Shown one piece after another: positions 43,638-52,499 of a DNA stretch of 64,000 nt; the stretch's first letter is position 1; each line of letters begins with the position of its first letter. A program made the position numbers and the translations under genes. Source of the DNA: Xanthomonas sacchari (lineage in GTDB: Bacteria; Pseudomonadota; Gammaproteobacteria; Xanthomonadales; Xanthomonadaceae); contig NZ_CP132343.1 in assembly GCF_040529065.1 (NCBI RefSeq), positions 1,736,001 through 1,800,000 of the forward strand, written 5' to 3'. Under the pieces are notes generated by a model. The model saw nothing but the letters and a program-made list of their open reading frames with translations, was not told the origin of the DNA and did no database searches.

Positions 43638-45320
43638 GTGCTGAAGAATCTCAAGATCGCCACCAAACTCTACGGCGGTTTCGCCGTGGTCCTGTGCATC
43701 CTGCTGGCCTTGGCCGGCGTGGCCTACTTCAACGTGTCCGCGTTGTCGCAGGCCAATTACTGGAACACCCACACCTACAAGGTGATCGCCGAAGTCGATG
43801 CTGCGCTCAGCAGCCTGATCAACATCGAGACCGGCACGCGCGGCTTCTCGCTGACCGGCGAGGACGCGTTCCTGCAGCCCTACCGCGACGGCGTCGCCAG
43901 CTTCGACAGCCACCTGCGCACCGCGCAGGAACTGACCGCGGACAATCCCAAGCAGCAGGAGCGCCTGAACGCGCTGAAGCAGACCCAGGCGCAATGGCTC
44001 AGCCAGGCGGTGCATCCTCAGATCGCGCTGCGCAAGGACGTCAACCAGGGCCAAGCCACGATGGAGGCCTTGGCCGCTTCGGTGCGCGCTTCCAAGGGCA
44101 AGGCCTACATGGACGCGATGCGCGACCGCATGGCCGAAGTGCGCCGCGCCGAGAGCGAGTTGCTGGCCGTGCGCGCGGCCGAGGCCGAGCAACTGCAGCA
44201 GCGCACCAACCTCACCCTGATCGTGGGTAGTCTGATCGCGGCGCTGTGCGCGTCGGCGATCGGTTTCCTGATCGCGCGGTCGCTGATGAGCGAACTCGGC
44301 GGCGAGCCGAGCACGGTGATGGAAGTGGCCTCGCGGATCGCCCGCGGCGATCTCACCGTGCAGGTGCCGACCCGCCCCAACGACACCACCAGCGCGATGG
44401 TGGCGCTGCAGACGATGGTCGAGCGTCTGGCGGACGTGGTGGGCGAGGTCAATACCAGTGCGCAATCGCTGGCCGGTTCGTCCGAGGAAGTCAGCGCCAC
44501 CGCACAGTCGCTGAGCCAGGCCGCCACCGAGCAGGCCTCCGGCGTGGAGGAAACCAGTGCGTCGCTGGAGCAGATGACCGCGTCCATCGCGCAGAACACC
44601 GACAACGCCAAGGTCACCGAGGGCATGTCGGCGCAGGCGGCCAAGGAAGCGGTGGAGGGTGGTGAGGCGGTACTGGCCTCGACCCATGCGATGAAGCAGA
44701 TCGCGCAGAAGATCGGCATCATCGACGACATCGCCTACCAGACCAACCTGCTGGCGTTGAATGCGGCGATCGAGGCCGCGCGCGCTGGCGAGCACGGCAA
44801 GGGTTTCGCGGTGGTGGCGGCGGAAGTGCGCAAGCTGGCCGAGCGCAGCCAGGTCGCCGCGCAGGAGATCGGCGAAGTCGCCGCCAGCAGCGTGGGCCTG
44901 GCCGATCGCGCCGGCAACCTGCTCGGCACCATCGTGCCCAGCATCAAGAAGACCTCGGATCTGGTGCAGGAGATCGCCTCGGCCTCGCAGGAGCAGTCCT
45001 CCGGCGTCACCCAGATCAACCTGGCGGTGTCCCAGCTCAGCCAGGCCACGCAGCAGAACGCCGCGGCCTCCGAGCAACTGGCGGCGACCGCCGAACAGAT
45101 GAGCACCCAGGCCGAATCGTTGCAGCAGGCGATGGGATTCTTCCGCCTCAACCGCGAACAGGACCTGGCCGCACCACGCCGCGCTGCGCCGGTGACGCCC
45201 AGGCCGGCCGCCACCCGGCCGCTGCGCAACGCCGGCAAGGGCCTGCGCCCGCGCGCGCGGCCGGTGCCGGCCTACGCGCTGGCGGATGCGCCGGACGAAG
45301 GCCAGTTCGTCAACTTCTGA
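43638..45320 (+). CDS. Methyl-accepting chemotaxis protein with CHASE3 sensor
   Basis: A 560-residue chemoreceptor. Helix one (about residues 12-33) is followed by a CHASE3-type periplasmic domain ([23 protein letters not shown]), a second helix near 190-212, HAMP (about 213-270), and a signalling domain nearly identical in long blocks to that of the preceding MCP. The C-terminal tail is basic and Pro-rich, ending FVNF. GTG 43638 (GGGAGAG just upstream) gives [15 protein letters not shown]; longer in-frame starts read into the previous gene. The tandem pair probably arose by duplication with sensor exchange. Confidence 0.93.
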   Translation: MLKNLKIATKLYGGFAVVLCILLALAGVAYFNVSALSQANYWNTHTYKVIAEVDAALSSLINIETGTRGFSLTGEDAFLQPYRDGVASFDSHLRTAQELTADNPKQQERLNALKQTQAQWLSQAVHPQIALRKDVNQGQATMEALAASVRASKGKAYMDAMRDRMAEVRRAESELLAVRAAEAEQLQQRTNLTLIVGSLIAALCASAIGFLIARSLMSELGGEPSTVMEVASRIARGDLTVQVPTRPNDTTSAMVALQTMVERLADVVGEVNTSAQSLAGSSEEVSATAQSLSQAATEQASGVEETSASLEQMTASIAQNTDNAKVTEGMSAQAAKEAVEGGEAVLASTHAMKQIAQKIGIIDDIAYQTNLLALNAAIEAARAGEHGKGFAVVAAEVRKLAERSQVAAQEIGEVAASSVGLADRAGNLLGTIVPSIKKTSDLVQEIASASQEQSSGVTQINLAVSQLSQATQQNAAASEQLAATAEQMSTQAESLQQAMGFFRLNREQDLAAPRRAAPVTPRPAATRPLRNAGKGLRPRARPVPAYALADAPDEGQFVNF

Positions 45321-45331
45321 AGGGGAACACC

Positions 45332-45853
45332 ATGCACAACAATCGCTACGAGACCGCGGCCGGAGACACGCCGCAGAGCGGCTGCCAGTTCCTGACCTTC
45401 CAGCTGGATCGCGAACTGTTCGGGCTCAACATCGCCGGCATCCACGAGATCATCGAGTACCGCACGCCGACCCCGGTGCCGACCATGCCGGCCTGCGTGC
45501 GCGGGGTGATCAACCTGCGTGGGGCGGTGGTGCCTGTGGTGGACCTGCAGTCGCGGCTCGGCCGCGCGCCCAGCCAGGTCACCCGGCGCAGTTGCATCGT
45601 CATCGCCACCGCCGCCACCGACGAGGGCGGCGGCGCGCAGTCCTTCGGCCTGCTGGTGGACGCGGTCAACGAGGTGCTGGAACTGCCGCCACAGCAGATC
45701 GAGGCGCCGCCGGCCTTCGGCAGCGATATCCGCCGCGACCTGCTGCAGGGCATGGGCAAGCTGGAGGATCGGTTGGTGATCCTGCTGGACCGCGCGCGGC
45801 TGCTGCGCAGCGACGACATCGTCGAGGCCGGCACAGCGGCGCTGGCGGCGTGA
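45332..45853 (+). CDS. cheW: Chemotaxis coupling protein CheW
   Basis: CheW links chemoreceptors to the kinase CheA. The 173 residues form the CheW fold with FQLDRELFGLNIAGIHEIIEYRTPTPVP, the conserved GVINLRGAVVPVVDLQSRLG and the C-terminal DRLVILLDRARLL. ATG 45332 follows AAGGGG, 11 bases after the second MCP gene, so the three genes look like one operon. No cheA, cheR or cheB is nearby, implying that it serves a system encoded elsewhere. Confidence 0.92.
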   Translation: MHNNRYETAAGDTPQSGCQFLTFQLDRELFGLNIAGIHEIIEYRTPTPVPTMPACVRGVINLRGAVVPVVDLQSRLGRAPSQVTRRSCIVIATAATDEGGGAQSFGLLVDAVNEVLELPPQQIEAPPAFGSDIRRDLLQGMGKLEDRLVILLDRARLLRSDDIVEAGTAALAA

Positions 45854-45937
45854 GGCCCGCCACGCCGTGATCCATGCATCACGGAGGCCTCGTTAGGGTG
45901 GCCTGAAACGGGCATCCGCCCCAGCGAGGTGCAGACC

Positions 45938-46120
45938 ATGGCAAAAGACGAAACCACCCAGTCCGGCAAGCAGCAGGGCATCCACGAGGGCCGGCAGGAC
46001 CGTGCCCAGGACGACACCGCCAAGCAGCGACCCGGCCTGGAAGACCAGAAACTGCGCGAGGCGCACGAGCGCGGCCCGCGTTCCGGCCAGGATGAGCCGG
46101 GGCAGGGCGCGCAGGACTGA
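45938..46120 (+). CDS. Small hydrophilic hypothetical protein (60 aa)
   Basis: A 60-residue product with no hydrophobic segment and a very high content of Gln, Asp, Glu, Arg, Lys and Gly (IHEGRQDRAQDD, LREAHERGPRSGQDEPGQG). It is probably disordered. ATG 45938 has GAGG 9 bases ahead; a GTG at 45929 is also in frame. I recognise no family. The start and composition are credible, but small size keeps confidence modest. It lies 84 bases after cheW. Confidence 0.55.
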   Translation: MAKDETTQSGKQQGIHEGRQDRAQDDTAKQRPGLEDQKLREAHERGPRSGQDEPGQGAQD

Positions 46121-46309
46121 GCGATGTGGCGGCGGGAGCGCAGTGCTCCCGCTTCGCGTCCGTCAGGACGAAGGCGCGGGATTCCCTGCCACACGACACA
46201 TGGCCGACGTCGCGCGATCGAGCGCATCCAAGTGCAAGACCGGCCAACAAAAAAGGCCAGAAAGCCTGATGGCTGTCTGACCTCGTTTGCACCGTCGAAG
46301 ACGGCAAGA

Positions 46310-46385
<76 letters not shown>

Positions 46386-46620
46386 ACATCAGGCGCGTAG
46401 TGTAACTGGGCACGGGGCCGCGTGCCAAGAGGGCAGTGCAACATCGCCGCGCCGGGGCGGGGGCCGGTCGGGCACCATCGCAAACGCGCTCAGCATGCTG
46501 TCTACAGCGCTCGCATGGAGTCGATATACTCGGCGGCCGAAATCTCCCGCAGTGATTTCGTTCCGGACGCAATATACCGTCCGCCTCATACCTTTTTACC
46601 TAAAGACAGGTCTTTTACAC

Positions 46621-47025
46621 ATGACGGAAGTTCGCAACTTGCAACAGATCGCCGAAGCCAAGGCCAAGCTGCAGGAAGAAATGCGCAAGCTGGAAGAGCA
46701 GGAGCGGCAGGCGCGCGAGGGCGAAACCAATGCGGCGCACGCCAATGTGCTGTCGCTGCTGGAGCAGTTCGCCGAGTTCTTCAGCGCCAAGCAGCGCAAC
46801 GAGATCGCGGCGTACGTGACCAGCGCGGCGCCCAAGCCGGCCAGCAGCAAGTCCGCCGGTGGCCGCAGCGAGGTCAAGCCGAAGTACCAGTTGCCGCATA
46901 CCGGCGAAACCTGGTCCGGCCGCGGCCGCACCCCGAAGGCGTTCGCCGCCTGGGAAGGCACCGCCGCCTACAACGAGTGGAAGGCGCGCCACCCGGATCT
47001 GAAGTTCCCGCTCTTCAAGTACTGA
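46621..47025 (+). CDS. H-NS family histone-like protein
   Basis: A 134-residue nucleoid protein. The N-terminal coiled coil (about residues 8-65: EAKAKLQEEMRKLEEQERQA) serves oligomerisation, a Ser/Lys linker follows, and the C-terminal DNA-binding domain has the hallmark TWSGRGRTPKAF (about 97-108) and WKARHPD. Xanthomonas H-NS-like proteins such as XrvA have this layout and affect virulence; I cannot assign which one this is. ATG 46621 follows a weak leader; TATACT at 46525-46530 could be a -10. It ends in a strong terminator. Confidence 0.9.
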   Translation: MTEVRNLQQIAEAKAKLQEEMRKLEEQERQAREGETNAAHANVLSLLEQFAEFFSAKQRNEIAAYVTSAAPKPASSKSAGGRSEVKPKYQLPHTGETWSGRGRTPKAFAAWEGTAAYNEWKARHPDLKFPLFKY

Positions 47026-47032
47026 GCGAACG

Positions 47033-47060
47033 AAAAAGGCCAGGAATTCCTGGCCTTTTT
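47033..47060. terminator. Bidirectional terminator between H-NS-like gene and rnd
   Basis: AAAAAGGCCAGG and CCTGGCCTTTTT pair perfectly over 12 bp around AATT. It lies between two convergent genes and can end transcription from both sides. Confidence 0.95.
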
Positions 47061-47091
47061 TCATTTCCGATCGCGGCCCGGGCTCACCCGC

Positions 47092-48177
47092 TCAGCGCGC
47101 GGCCGCCAGCAGCGGTTGCAGCCGCGGTTCCAGCTCGCGCCTGCGCCAGCCGGCCAGCGGCTGCGGCCATTGCGCGCTTTCCAGCAGGGCTTCCAGGTGC
47201 TTGCGCGAGGCCAGCAGGCCGTCGGGCAGGCCGAGTTCGGCGCTGCGCGCGGCCACCGCGTCCTGCAGCCGCTTCAGCGCGGCCTTGTTGTCGTCGCTGG
47301 CGGCCAGCGCCTGCGGCGCGTCGGCTTCGTCGGCCAGCGGCGTGGTCAGCGCCTGCCACAGCGCGTCGCTGAGCTTGCGCGGCGCCTTGGGGTGCTTGTC
47401 GAACAGCGCCAGCATGGCCGGCGGGTCCTGCGGCGGGAACCGCGCCAGGGTGGCGGCCAGTTCGTTGTCCAGGATCCAGCTGCGCGGCTTGTCGCTGTGC
47501 CGGGCCTGCGCGTCGCGCCAGCGCAACAGACGCAGCAGGCGCAGTTGCGCCGGGCGGTCCATGAACTGCGCCGAGCGCATGCCCAGGTGCGGCCAGCGCT
47601 CGCCGTCGTCCTGTTCGACCGTGCCGAGCAGGCGTTCGCCGTCCTCGTGCAGCCAGTCGCTGCGCTCCAGGGTCTGCAGCCGCGCCTGCAGCGCGTCGTG
47701 CAGCGCGAACAGGTGGCGCACGTCGTCGGCGGCATATTCGAGTTGCGCCGGCGACAGCGGGCGGCGCAGCCAGTCCGAGCGGGTCTCGCCCTTGGCCAGG
47801 TGCACGCCGGTGATCTCCAGCACCAGCTTCTGGTAGCCCATGCCGGCGCCGAGCCCGGCCAGGCCGGCGGCGATCTGGGTGTCGAACAGCGGCCGCGGCA
47901 GGGTGCCGCAGGCACACTTGAAGGCGACCAGGTCTTCGCTGGCGCTGTGCATGATCTTGAGGATGCCCGGATCGCTCAGCCACGGCGCCAGTGCCTGCGG
48001 CATGCCCGGGATCAGCGGGTCGATCAGCAGGATTTCGTCGCCCACCGCCATCTGCACCAGCGCCAGTTGCGGCCAGTAGGTGCGTTCGCGGACGAATTCG
48101 GTGTCCAGGCCGATGCGGGCCGGCCGCTGCGCCAGCCGTTCGCTCAGCTCGGCGGGTTGCTTGATCCAATAAGGCAC
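47092..48177 (-). CDS. rnd: Ribonuclease D
   Basis: RNase D trims the 3' end of tRNA precursors. The 361-residue product has the DEDDy exonuclease core with Asp25/Glu27 (GLDTEFVRERTYWPQLALVQ), Asp82 (HSASEDL) and the Tyr148-x3-Asp152 pair (EYAADD), followed by an HRDC-type helical domain in the C-terminal part (about 210-290) and a second helical region. ATG 48177 gives a normal N terminus. It diverges from the FGE-like lipoprotein gene with 118 bases between starts. Confidence 0.95.
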   Translation of the reverse strand: MPYWIKQPAELSERLAQRPARIGLDTEFVRERTYWPQLALVQMAVGDEILLIDPLIPGMPQALAPWLSDPGILKIMHSASEDLVAFKCACGTLPRPLFDTQIAAGLAGLGAGMGYQKLVLEITGVHLAKGETRSDWLRRPLSPAQLEYAADDVRHLFALHDALQARLQTLERSDWLHEDGERLLGTVEQDDGERWPHLGMRSAQFMDRPAQLRLLRLLRWRDAQARHSDKPRSWILDNELAATLARFPPQDPPAMLALFDKHPKAPRKLSDALWQALTTPLADEADAPQALAASDDNKAALKRLQDAVAARSAELGLPDGLLASRKHLEALLESAQWPQPLAGWRRRELEPRLQPLLAAAR

Positions 48178-48295
48178 GTGATTTCCGTTGACTGCAGGGT
48201 TTGCTCAGGCAGGCGAGAATAGCCTAACGTCGCTCCGCCGGCCGCACGGCGCGCCGGACGGGATGGCGTCGCAAGGTCCATGGTTCGGAGGAAAA

Positions 48296-50182
48296 GTGCG
48301 CAGCAGCGGCGTTGTGATGGTCTGGAGCATGCTCGCGGCGGCGCTGGTCGGCTGTGCGCGGCAGCCGCCGGCGCCTGCCGCCGAGACCGCGCCTGCGACC
48401 GCCACGGCCATTGCCCCGGCGCATTCGACACCGGCCAGGCCGGTGCAGGCGCCCAGCGTCACCATCGGCGGCGAAGATGCGGCCGAGACCGTGGCGCACT
48501 GGCAACCGCCGTTGCCGAGCCTCAGCCGCAGCGGCCTGCCGCAGGCACGACGCGAGGCGGCGCGCGCGCTGGCCGAGGATCGCCTGTTCGAGGATGCGCA
48601 ATCGGCGATACCGCTGTACCTGGCGATCCGCAGCCTGGCGCCGAACGATCGCGCCGCCCAGGACGGCCTGCGCAAGGCGCGGCGGCGGTTGCTGCAGCTC
48701 GGCGCGCAGGCGCTGGGCGATCCGGATCTTTCCGAACGCACGCTCGAGCAGGCCACGCGCATCGCGATGGTGGCGCTGTGGCTGGATGCCGACGATCCGG
48801 CGGTGCGGCGCCTGCAACAGCGGGTGGAGACCGCCGCGCGGGTACTGGCCTACAACCGCGCCGGCGAGGAAGACCTGCGTGGCGGCCGCCTGGGCGAGGA
48901 CGGCAACGGCGCCCTGGCCAATTTCCGCGAGGCGCTGCAGCTGGATGCGGACGACGACCGCGCACGCCAGGGCGTGGCGGCGGTGGAGAGCGCGTTGATC
49001 CGCCGCGCCGAGACGGCGGCGGCGGCCTCGGATTTCGCCGCCGCCGGCAGCTGGCTGGCACGCGCGGCGCGGGTCCGCGAGGACGCGCCCACGGTGCGCG
49101 ATGCGCGCGTGCGGGTGGAGCAGGTGCGGGTGGCGCGCATCGCCGCCTTGCGCGATGCCGGCCTGCGCGATCTGGCCACGCCGGCGGGATTGAAGTCGGC
49201 GCGCGAGCGCCTGGGCGATGTGCTGCGCATCGCCGATCCCGGCGATCCGGTGGCGGCGATGCTGCGCGAACGCATCGATCTGGCCACCCACTACGGCAGT
49301 TTCCGCCCCGGACAGGTATTCACCGACGGCATGCACGACGGCGGGCGCGGCCCGCAGATGATCGTGGTGCCGCACGGCGGCTTCCGCATGGGCGCGGCCG
49401 AGAGCGAACCCGGCGCCTCGCCGGCGGAGATGCCGCAGCACTACGTGCGCTTCGACCGCGGCTTCGCCATGTCGATCACCGAAGTCACCGTGGCCGACTT
49501 CCGCCGCTTCGTGGAGGCGACCAATGCGCGCCCGCGCGCCACCCGCCGCGGCCATTCCACCGTCTACGACGAGCGCAGCGGCAACTTCGTGCGCCGCAAC
49601 GGCGTGGACTGGCAGTCCGATTACCAGGGCGCGCGGGCGGCGCCCAACAGTCCGGTGATGCACGTCAGCGTGCGCGACGCCGAGGCCTATGCGGCCTGGC
49701 TATCGCAGCAGACCGGGCGCCATTACCGGCTGCCCAGCGAGGCCGAGTTCGAGTACGCCCTGCGCGCCGGCAACCGCGGCCGCTACCCCTGGGGCAATGC
49801 CGGCACGCCGCCGCGCGGCAGCGGCAACTTCACCGGCGGCGGCGACGTCTCGCCCAGCGGTCGGCACTGGCGCAACGCCTTCGTCGGCTACACCGACGGC
49901 TTCTGGGGGCCGGCCCCGGTCGCCAGTTTTTCTGCCAATGCCTGGGGCCTGCACGACATGGCCGGCAACCTCAGCGAATGGGTCGCCGACTGCTGGCATG
50001 CCAGCTACCGGCGCGCACCGGCCGACGGCGCGGCCTGGTACAACCCGGGCTGCCGCTCGCGGGTGGTGCGCGGCGGCAACTGGGCCAACGCGCCCGAGCA
50101 GACCCGTGCGGCGTGGCGGCTGATGCAGGATTCGGACAGCACCAGCGCGCGCGTCGGTTTCCGCCTGGTCCGCGGCATTTGA
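48296..50182 (+). CDS. Lipoprotein with formylglycine-generating-enzyme-like domain
   Basis: A 628-residue predicted lipoprotein: signal peptide with lipobox LVGC (Cys20), an Ala/Pro-rich linker, a helical TPR-like middle (about residues 85-340), and a C-terminal FGE/SUMF1-type domain (about 352-625) starting PQMIVVPHGGFRMG and ending SARVGFRLVRGI. The paired active-site cysteines of true formylglycine-generating enzymes are not seen in the equivalent region (GCRSRVVRGGNW), so a structural, binding or other enzymatic role is more likely. GTG 48296 has GGAGG right before it and yields a clean signal peptide. Confidence 0.82.
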   Translation: MRSSGVVMVWSMLAAALVGCARQPPAPAAETAPATATAIAPAHSTPARPVQAPSVTIGGEDAAETVAHWQPPLPSLSRSGLPQARREAARALAEDRLFEDAQSAIPLYLAIRSLAPNDRAAQDGLRKARRRLLQLGAQALGDPDLSERTLEQATRIAMVALWLDADDPAVRRLQQRVETAARVLAYNRAGEEDLRGGRLGEDGNGALANFREALQLDADDDRARQGVAAVESALIRRAETAAAASDFAAAGSWLARAARVREDAPTVRDARVRVEQVRVARIAALRDAGLRDLATPAGLKSARERLGDVLRIADPGDPVAAMLRERIDLATHYGSFRPGQVFTDGMHDGGRGPQMIVVPHGGFRMGAAESEPGASPAEMPQHYVRFDRGFAMSITEVTVADFRRFVEATNARPRATRRGHSTVYDERSGNFVRRNGVDWQSDYQGARAAPNSPVMHVSVRDAEAYAAWLSQQTGRHYRLPSEAEFEYALRAGNRGRYPWGNAGTPPRGSGNFTGGGDVSPSGRHWRNAFVGYTDGFWGPAPVASFSANAWGLHDMAGNLSEWVADCWHASYRRAPADGAAWYNPGCRSRVVRGGNWANAPEQTRAAWRLMQDSDSTSARVGFRLVRGI

Positions 50183-50238
50183 CGCCGCCGCGTCGGCGCC
50201 GACGCTAGATTGCCTCACCAGTCAGGGAGGGGAGTGGG

Positions 50239-51147
50239 ATGAATGACGTCTTCGGCCGCCAGGGCGGCGAACCGGGCGGCCGCCGTGGGCCGCTGGGTGG
50301 GGTGCGCTGGCTGGTGCTGCTGGGCTTTGCGGTCTATGCCGGGTACTACTGGTTCTCCAACCGCAGCGAGGATCCGTATACCGGCGAGCAGGTGCTGATC
50401 GACCGCTCGTTGAACGTGGAGGACGAGAAAGCACTCGGCCTGCAGGCCTATCAGGAGATCCTGGCGCAGGAACGGCCGCTGGACCCGCAGGCGCCGCAGG
50501 CGCAGCAAGTGCGCGCGATCGCGCAGCGGCTGATCGCCAAGGTCGACGTGGTCGAGGACGCACTGGCGGCCGAGCACGGCATGCAGGCCAAGCATTACGC
50601 GCGCGGCTTCGATTGGGACGTCAACGTGATCGAGTCCGAGCAGGCCAACGCGTTCTGCCTGCCCGGCGGCAAGATGGCGGTCTATACCGGCCTGTTCCCG
50701 GTCGCCGGCAATGCCGATGCGATGGCGGTGGTGATGGGCCACGAGATCGCGCATGCGCTGCTGCGGCATGGCGCGCAGCGCATGGCCCAGCAGAAGCTGA
50801 CCCAGATCGGGCAGATGGCCGGCGCCGCCGGCGGCCTGGACCCGCAACAGCAGCAGATGGCGATGGCGGCGATGGGCTACGGCTACCTGCTGCCGTACGC
50901 GCGTAGCCATGAGACCCAGGCCGATGAAGTAGGGCTGATGCTGGCCGCGGCGGCCTGTTTCGACCCGCGCGCAGCGGTGCCGCTGTGGCAGCGGATGAGC
51001 GAAAGCAGCGGCGGCCAGGCCCCGCCGGAGTTCGCCTCCACCCACCCCAATCCGGGCACCCGCATCCAGAACCTGCAGGCGCTGATGCCCAAGGCGCTGG
51101 AGTACCGGCAGCGCTTCTGCGAATCGGCGCGCGGTGCCGCGCAGTGA
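50239..51147 (+). CDS. M48 family zinc metalloprotease, membrane-anchored
   Basis: A 302-residue protease with one N-terminal membrane helix (about residues 22-40), a periplasmic linker and an M48 domain. The zinc motif HEIAH (His168, Glu169, His172) is intact, with the third ligand likely Glu225 in HETQADEVG. Such proteins act in envelope protein quality control, like BepA, LoiP and YcaL; which is closest cannot be told here. ATG 50239 follows GGGAGGGG. It is 56 bases after the FGE-like gene and may be co-transcribed. A perfect 12-bp stem without a T-run spans its stop (51139-51168). Confidence 0.88.
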   Translation: MNDVFGRQGGEPGGRRGPLGGVRWLVLLGFAVYAGYYWFSNRSEDPYTGEQVLIDRSLNVEDEKALGLQAYQEILAQERPLDPQAPQAQQVRAIAQRLIAKVDVVEDALAAEHGMQAKHYARGFDWDVNVIESEQANAFCLPGGKMAVYTGLFPVAGNADAMAVVMGHEIAHALLRHGAQRMAQQKLTQIGQMAGAAGGLDPQQQQMAMAAMGYGYLLPYARSHETQADEVGLMLAAAACFDPRAAVPLWQRMSESSGGQAPPEFASTHPNPGTRIQNLQALMPKALEYRQRFCESARGAAQ

Positions 51148-51266
51148 CGGTGCGCGCCGTCACTGCGCGGCGCTGGCTGCCTTGGCGCTGAACGCCGTGC
51201 GTGCGCGTGTGTTCGCGTGCACGGCAGCGGGCGCATGATGCGCTCCACACCATCAGGAGCGCTGTC

Positions 51267-51713
51267 ATGAAACGCCTGCTGCTGTCCTCTCTCCTCGCCA
51301 CGGCCATGCTGGCCGGCTGCGCCACCAATCGCCTCAGCGACGACGAACGCCTGACCCTGTACCGCGCCCACGCCGGTGCGCCGGTGCGCGACTTCCAGTA
51401 CTTCAACCGGCTCAGCGGCTGGACCGCGCTCGGCGACAGCGCACTGGCGGTGTGGACGCGGCCGAACCAGGCCTATCTGCTGGAATTCGCCGGCCCCTGC
51501 CAGGACCTGGATTTCGCGCCCAGCATCGCCATCACCCATTTCGGCAGCCAGGTCTCGGCGAAGTTCGACGACGTGCTGGTGCTCGGCGGCGGGCCCGGCG
51601 CGATCCGCCTGCCGTGCCGCATCGACAGCATCCGCCCGCTCGACGTCAAGGCGCTGCGCACCTCGGAGAAGGAACTGCGCGAGGCCAAGGTGCAGGAGCG
51701 GGCCGGTGGATGA
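51267..51713 (+). CDS. DUF6491-like lipoprotein
   Basis: A 148-residue predicted lipoprotein: basic MKRL, hydrophobic core, lipobox MLAGC (Cys18), then a small domain with TLYRAHAGAPVRDFQYFNRLSGWTALGDSALAVWT. The layout resembles DUF6491-type xanthomonad lipoproteins; function unknown. Two further cysteines (GPCQDLD and LPCRIDS) could form a disulfide. ATG 51267 has AGGAG 8 bases upstream. The gene stands between the protease and the convergent membrane-protein gene, 27 bases apart. Confidence 0.8.
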   Translation: MKRLLLSSLLATAMLAGCATNRLSDDERLTLYRAHAGAPVRDFQYFNRLSGWTALGDSALAVWTRPNQAYLLEFAGPCQDLDFAPSIAITHFGSQVSAKFDDVLVLGGGPGAIRLPCRIDSIRPLDVKALRTSEKELREAKVQERAGG

Positions 51714-51740
51714 GCCGGGCGCGGCTGCGCCGGCCTGGTC

Positions 51741-52106
51741 CTATTTCGACTTGGTGCCGTAGTAGAAGCCGGTGGCGGCCGAGACCAGGGTGACCACCGG
51801 GCCGAGCAGCACGGCGAAGTCCTTGATGTCCTGCACCCGGATGCCGCCCCAGGCGATCAGGATCAGCAGGCCAGCGACCACGATCCACAGCAGGCCGATC
51901 AGCAGGTAGGCGATGTGGCGCCTGGCTTGGTCCTCGTGCGGGCGCGGATCGTAGTCGTTGCCCAGTCGCGGCGCGACGACCGCGGTGTCGCCTGCGTCGG
52001 GATCGGTCAGGTCCAGCGTGTCGCTGCTGGCCTCCGGCATGGCCGGGACTGCCTGTGCGGAAATACGGTCTTGCGCTGCCGCGTCCTGGCGTTGCGGGTC
52101 TGACAT
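51741..52106 (-). CDS. Hypothetical two-span membrane protein
   Basis: A 121-residue protein with an acidic, flexible N-terminal half (about 1-64, ending HEDQARRHI) and two membrane helices (about 66-86 and 97-116) joined by IRVQDIKDF. The C terminus is YYGTKSK. I recognise no family with certainty. It is the second gene of a pair with the ribbon-helix-helix gene 42 bases upstream on the same strand, so the two are probably transcribed together. Confidence 0.75.
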   Translation of the reverse strand: MSDPQRQDAAAQDRISAQAVPAMPEASSDTLDLTDPDAGDTAVVAPRLGNDYDPRPHEDQARRHIAYLLIGLLWIVVAGLLILIAWGGIRVQDIKDFAVLLGPVVTLVSAATGFYYGTKSK

Positions 52107-52148
52107 GGTGCGCTTCCTTGTGCGACGTCAGCGATTGTCGCGTTGGGC

Positions 52149-52355
52149 CTATCTGCGGATGACTTCCCGGATCCGGCTGCCGTCCTCGATCAGGATTTTG
52201 CGGTTGGCCGCCTCGTTGTCGGCGAAGAACTTCTCCGCGTTGATCGCCCGGCGCAGCACGTCCACCACGGAGACTTTTTCCTTGGTCGCGAGTTGCTGCA
52301 GGAACTCGACCTGCTCGGTCGGCAGGTTGACGGTGATTTTCTTGAAGTCGCTCAT
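52149..52355 (-). CDS. Small ribbon-helix-helix (CopG-like) protein
   Basis: A 68-residue product: a strand KKITVNLP, helix TEQVEFLQQLATKEK, turn and second helix VSVVDVLRRAINAEKFF, then a charged tail (KILIEDGSRIREVIRR). This is the ribbon-helix-helix DNA-binding layout, so it likely dimerises on a short operator. I choose ATG 52355 (MSDFKK), dropping a 26-residue upstream extension without resemblance. It precedes the two-span membrane-protein gene. Without a recognisable toxin partner I do not call it an antitoxin. Confidence 0.72.
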   Translation of the reverse strand: MSDFKKITVNLPTEQVEFLQQLATKEKVSVVDVLRRAINAEKFFADNEAANRKILIEDGSRIREVIRR

Positions 52356-52499
52356 GGTCGTTCCGCACGCCGATGACGGGGTGTCCCGACCATCGTAGGT
52401 GGCGAAATGCCGTATTTCAACCATATGCGGCATGAACGGGGAGCGGGGGCGCCGGCCTGGCGACCGGTCCCTGCGTCGGGCCTGGCGCGCGACGCTCGT

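Noticed and set aside
51139-51168. A perfect 12-bp stem at the end of the M48 protease gene as a terminator
   Set aside because: It contains the stop codon and is followed by GC-rich sequence without a T-run; kept only as a note under the gene.
52149-52355. A classical toxin-antitoxin system
   Set aside because: The partner is a membrane protein with two helices and a long acidic N terminus, unlike RelE, ParE or HicA toxins; no toxin motif is visible.
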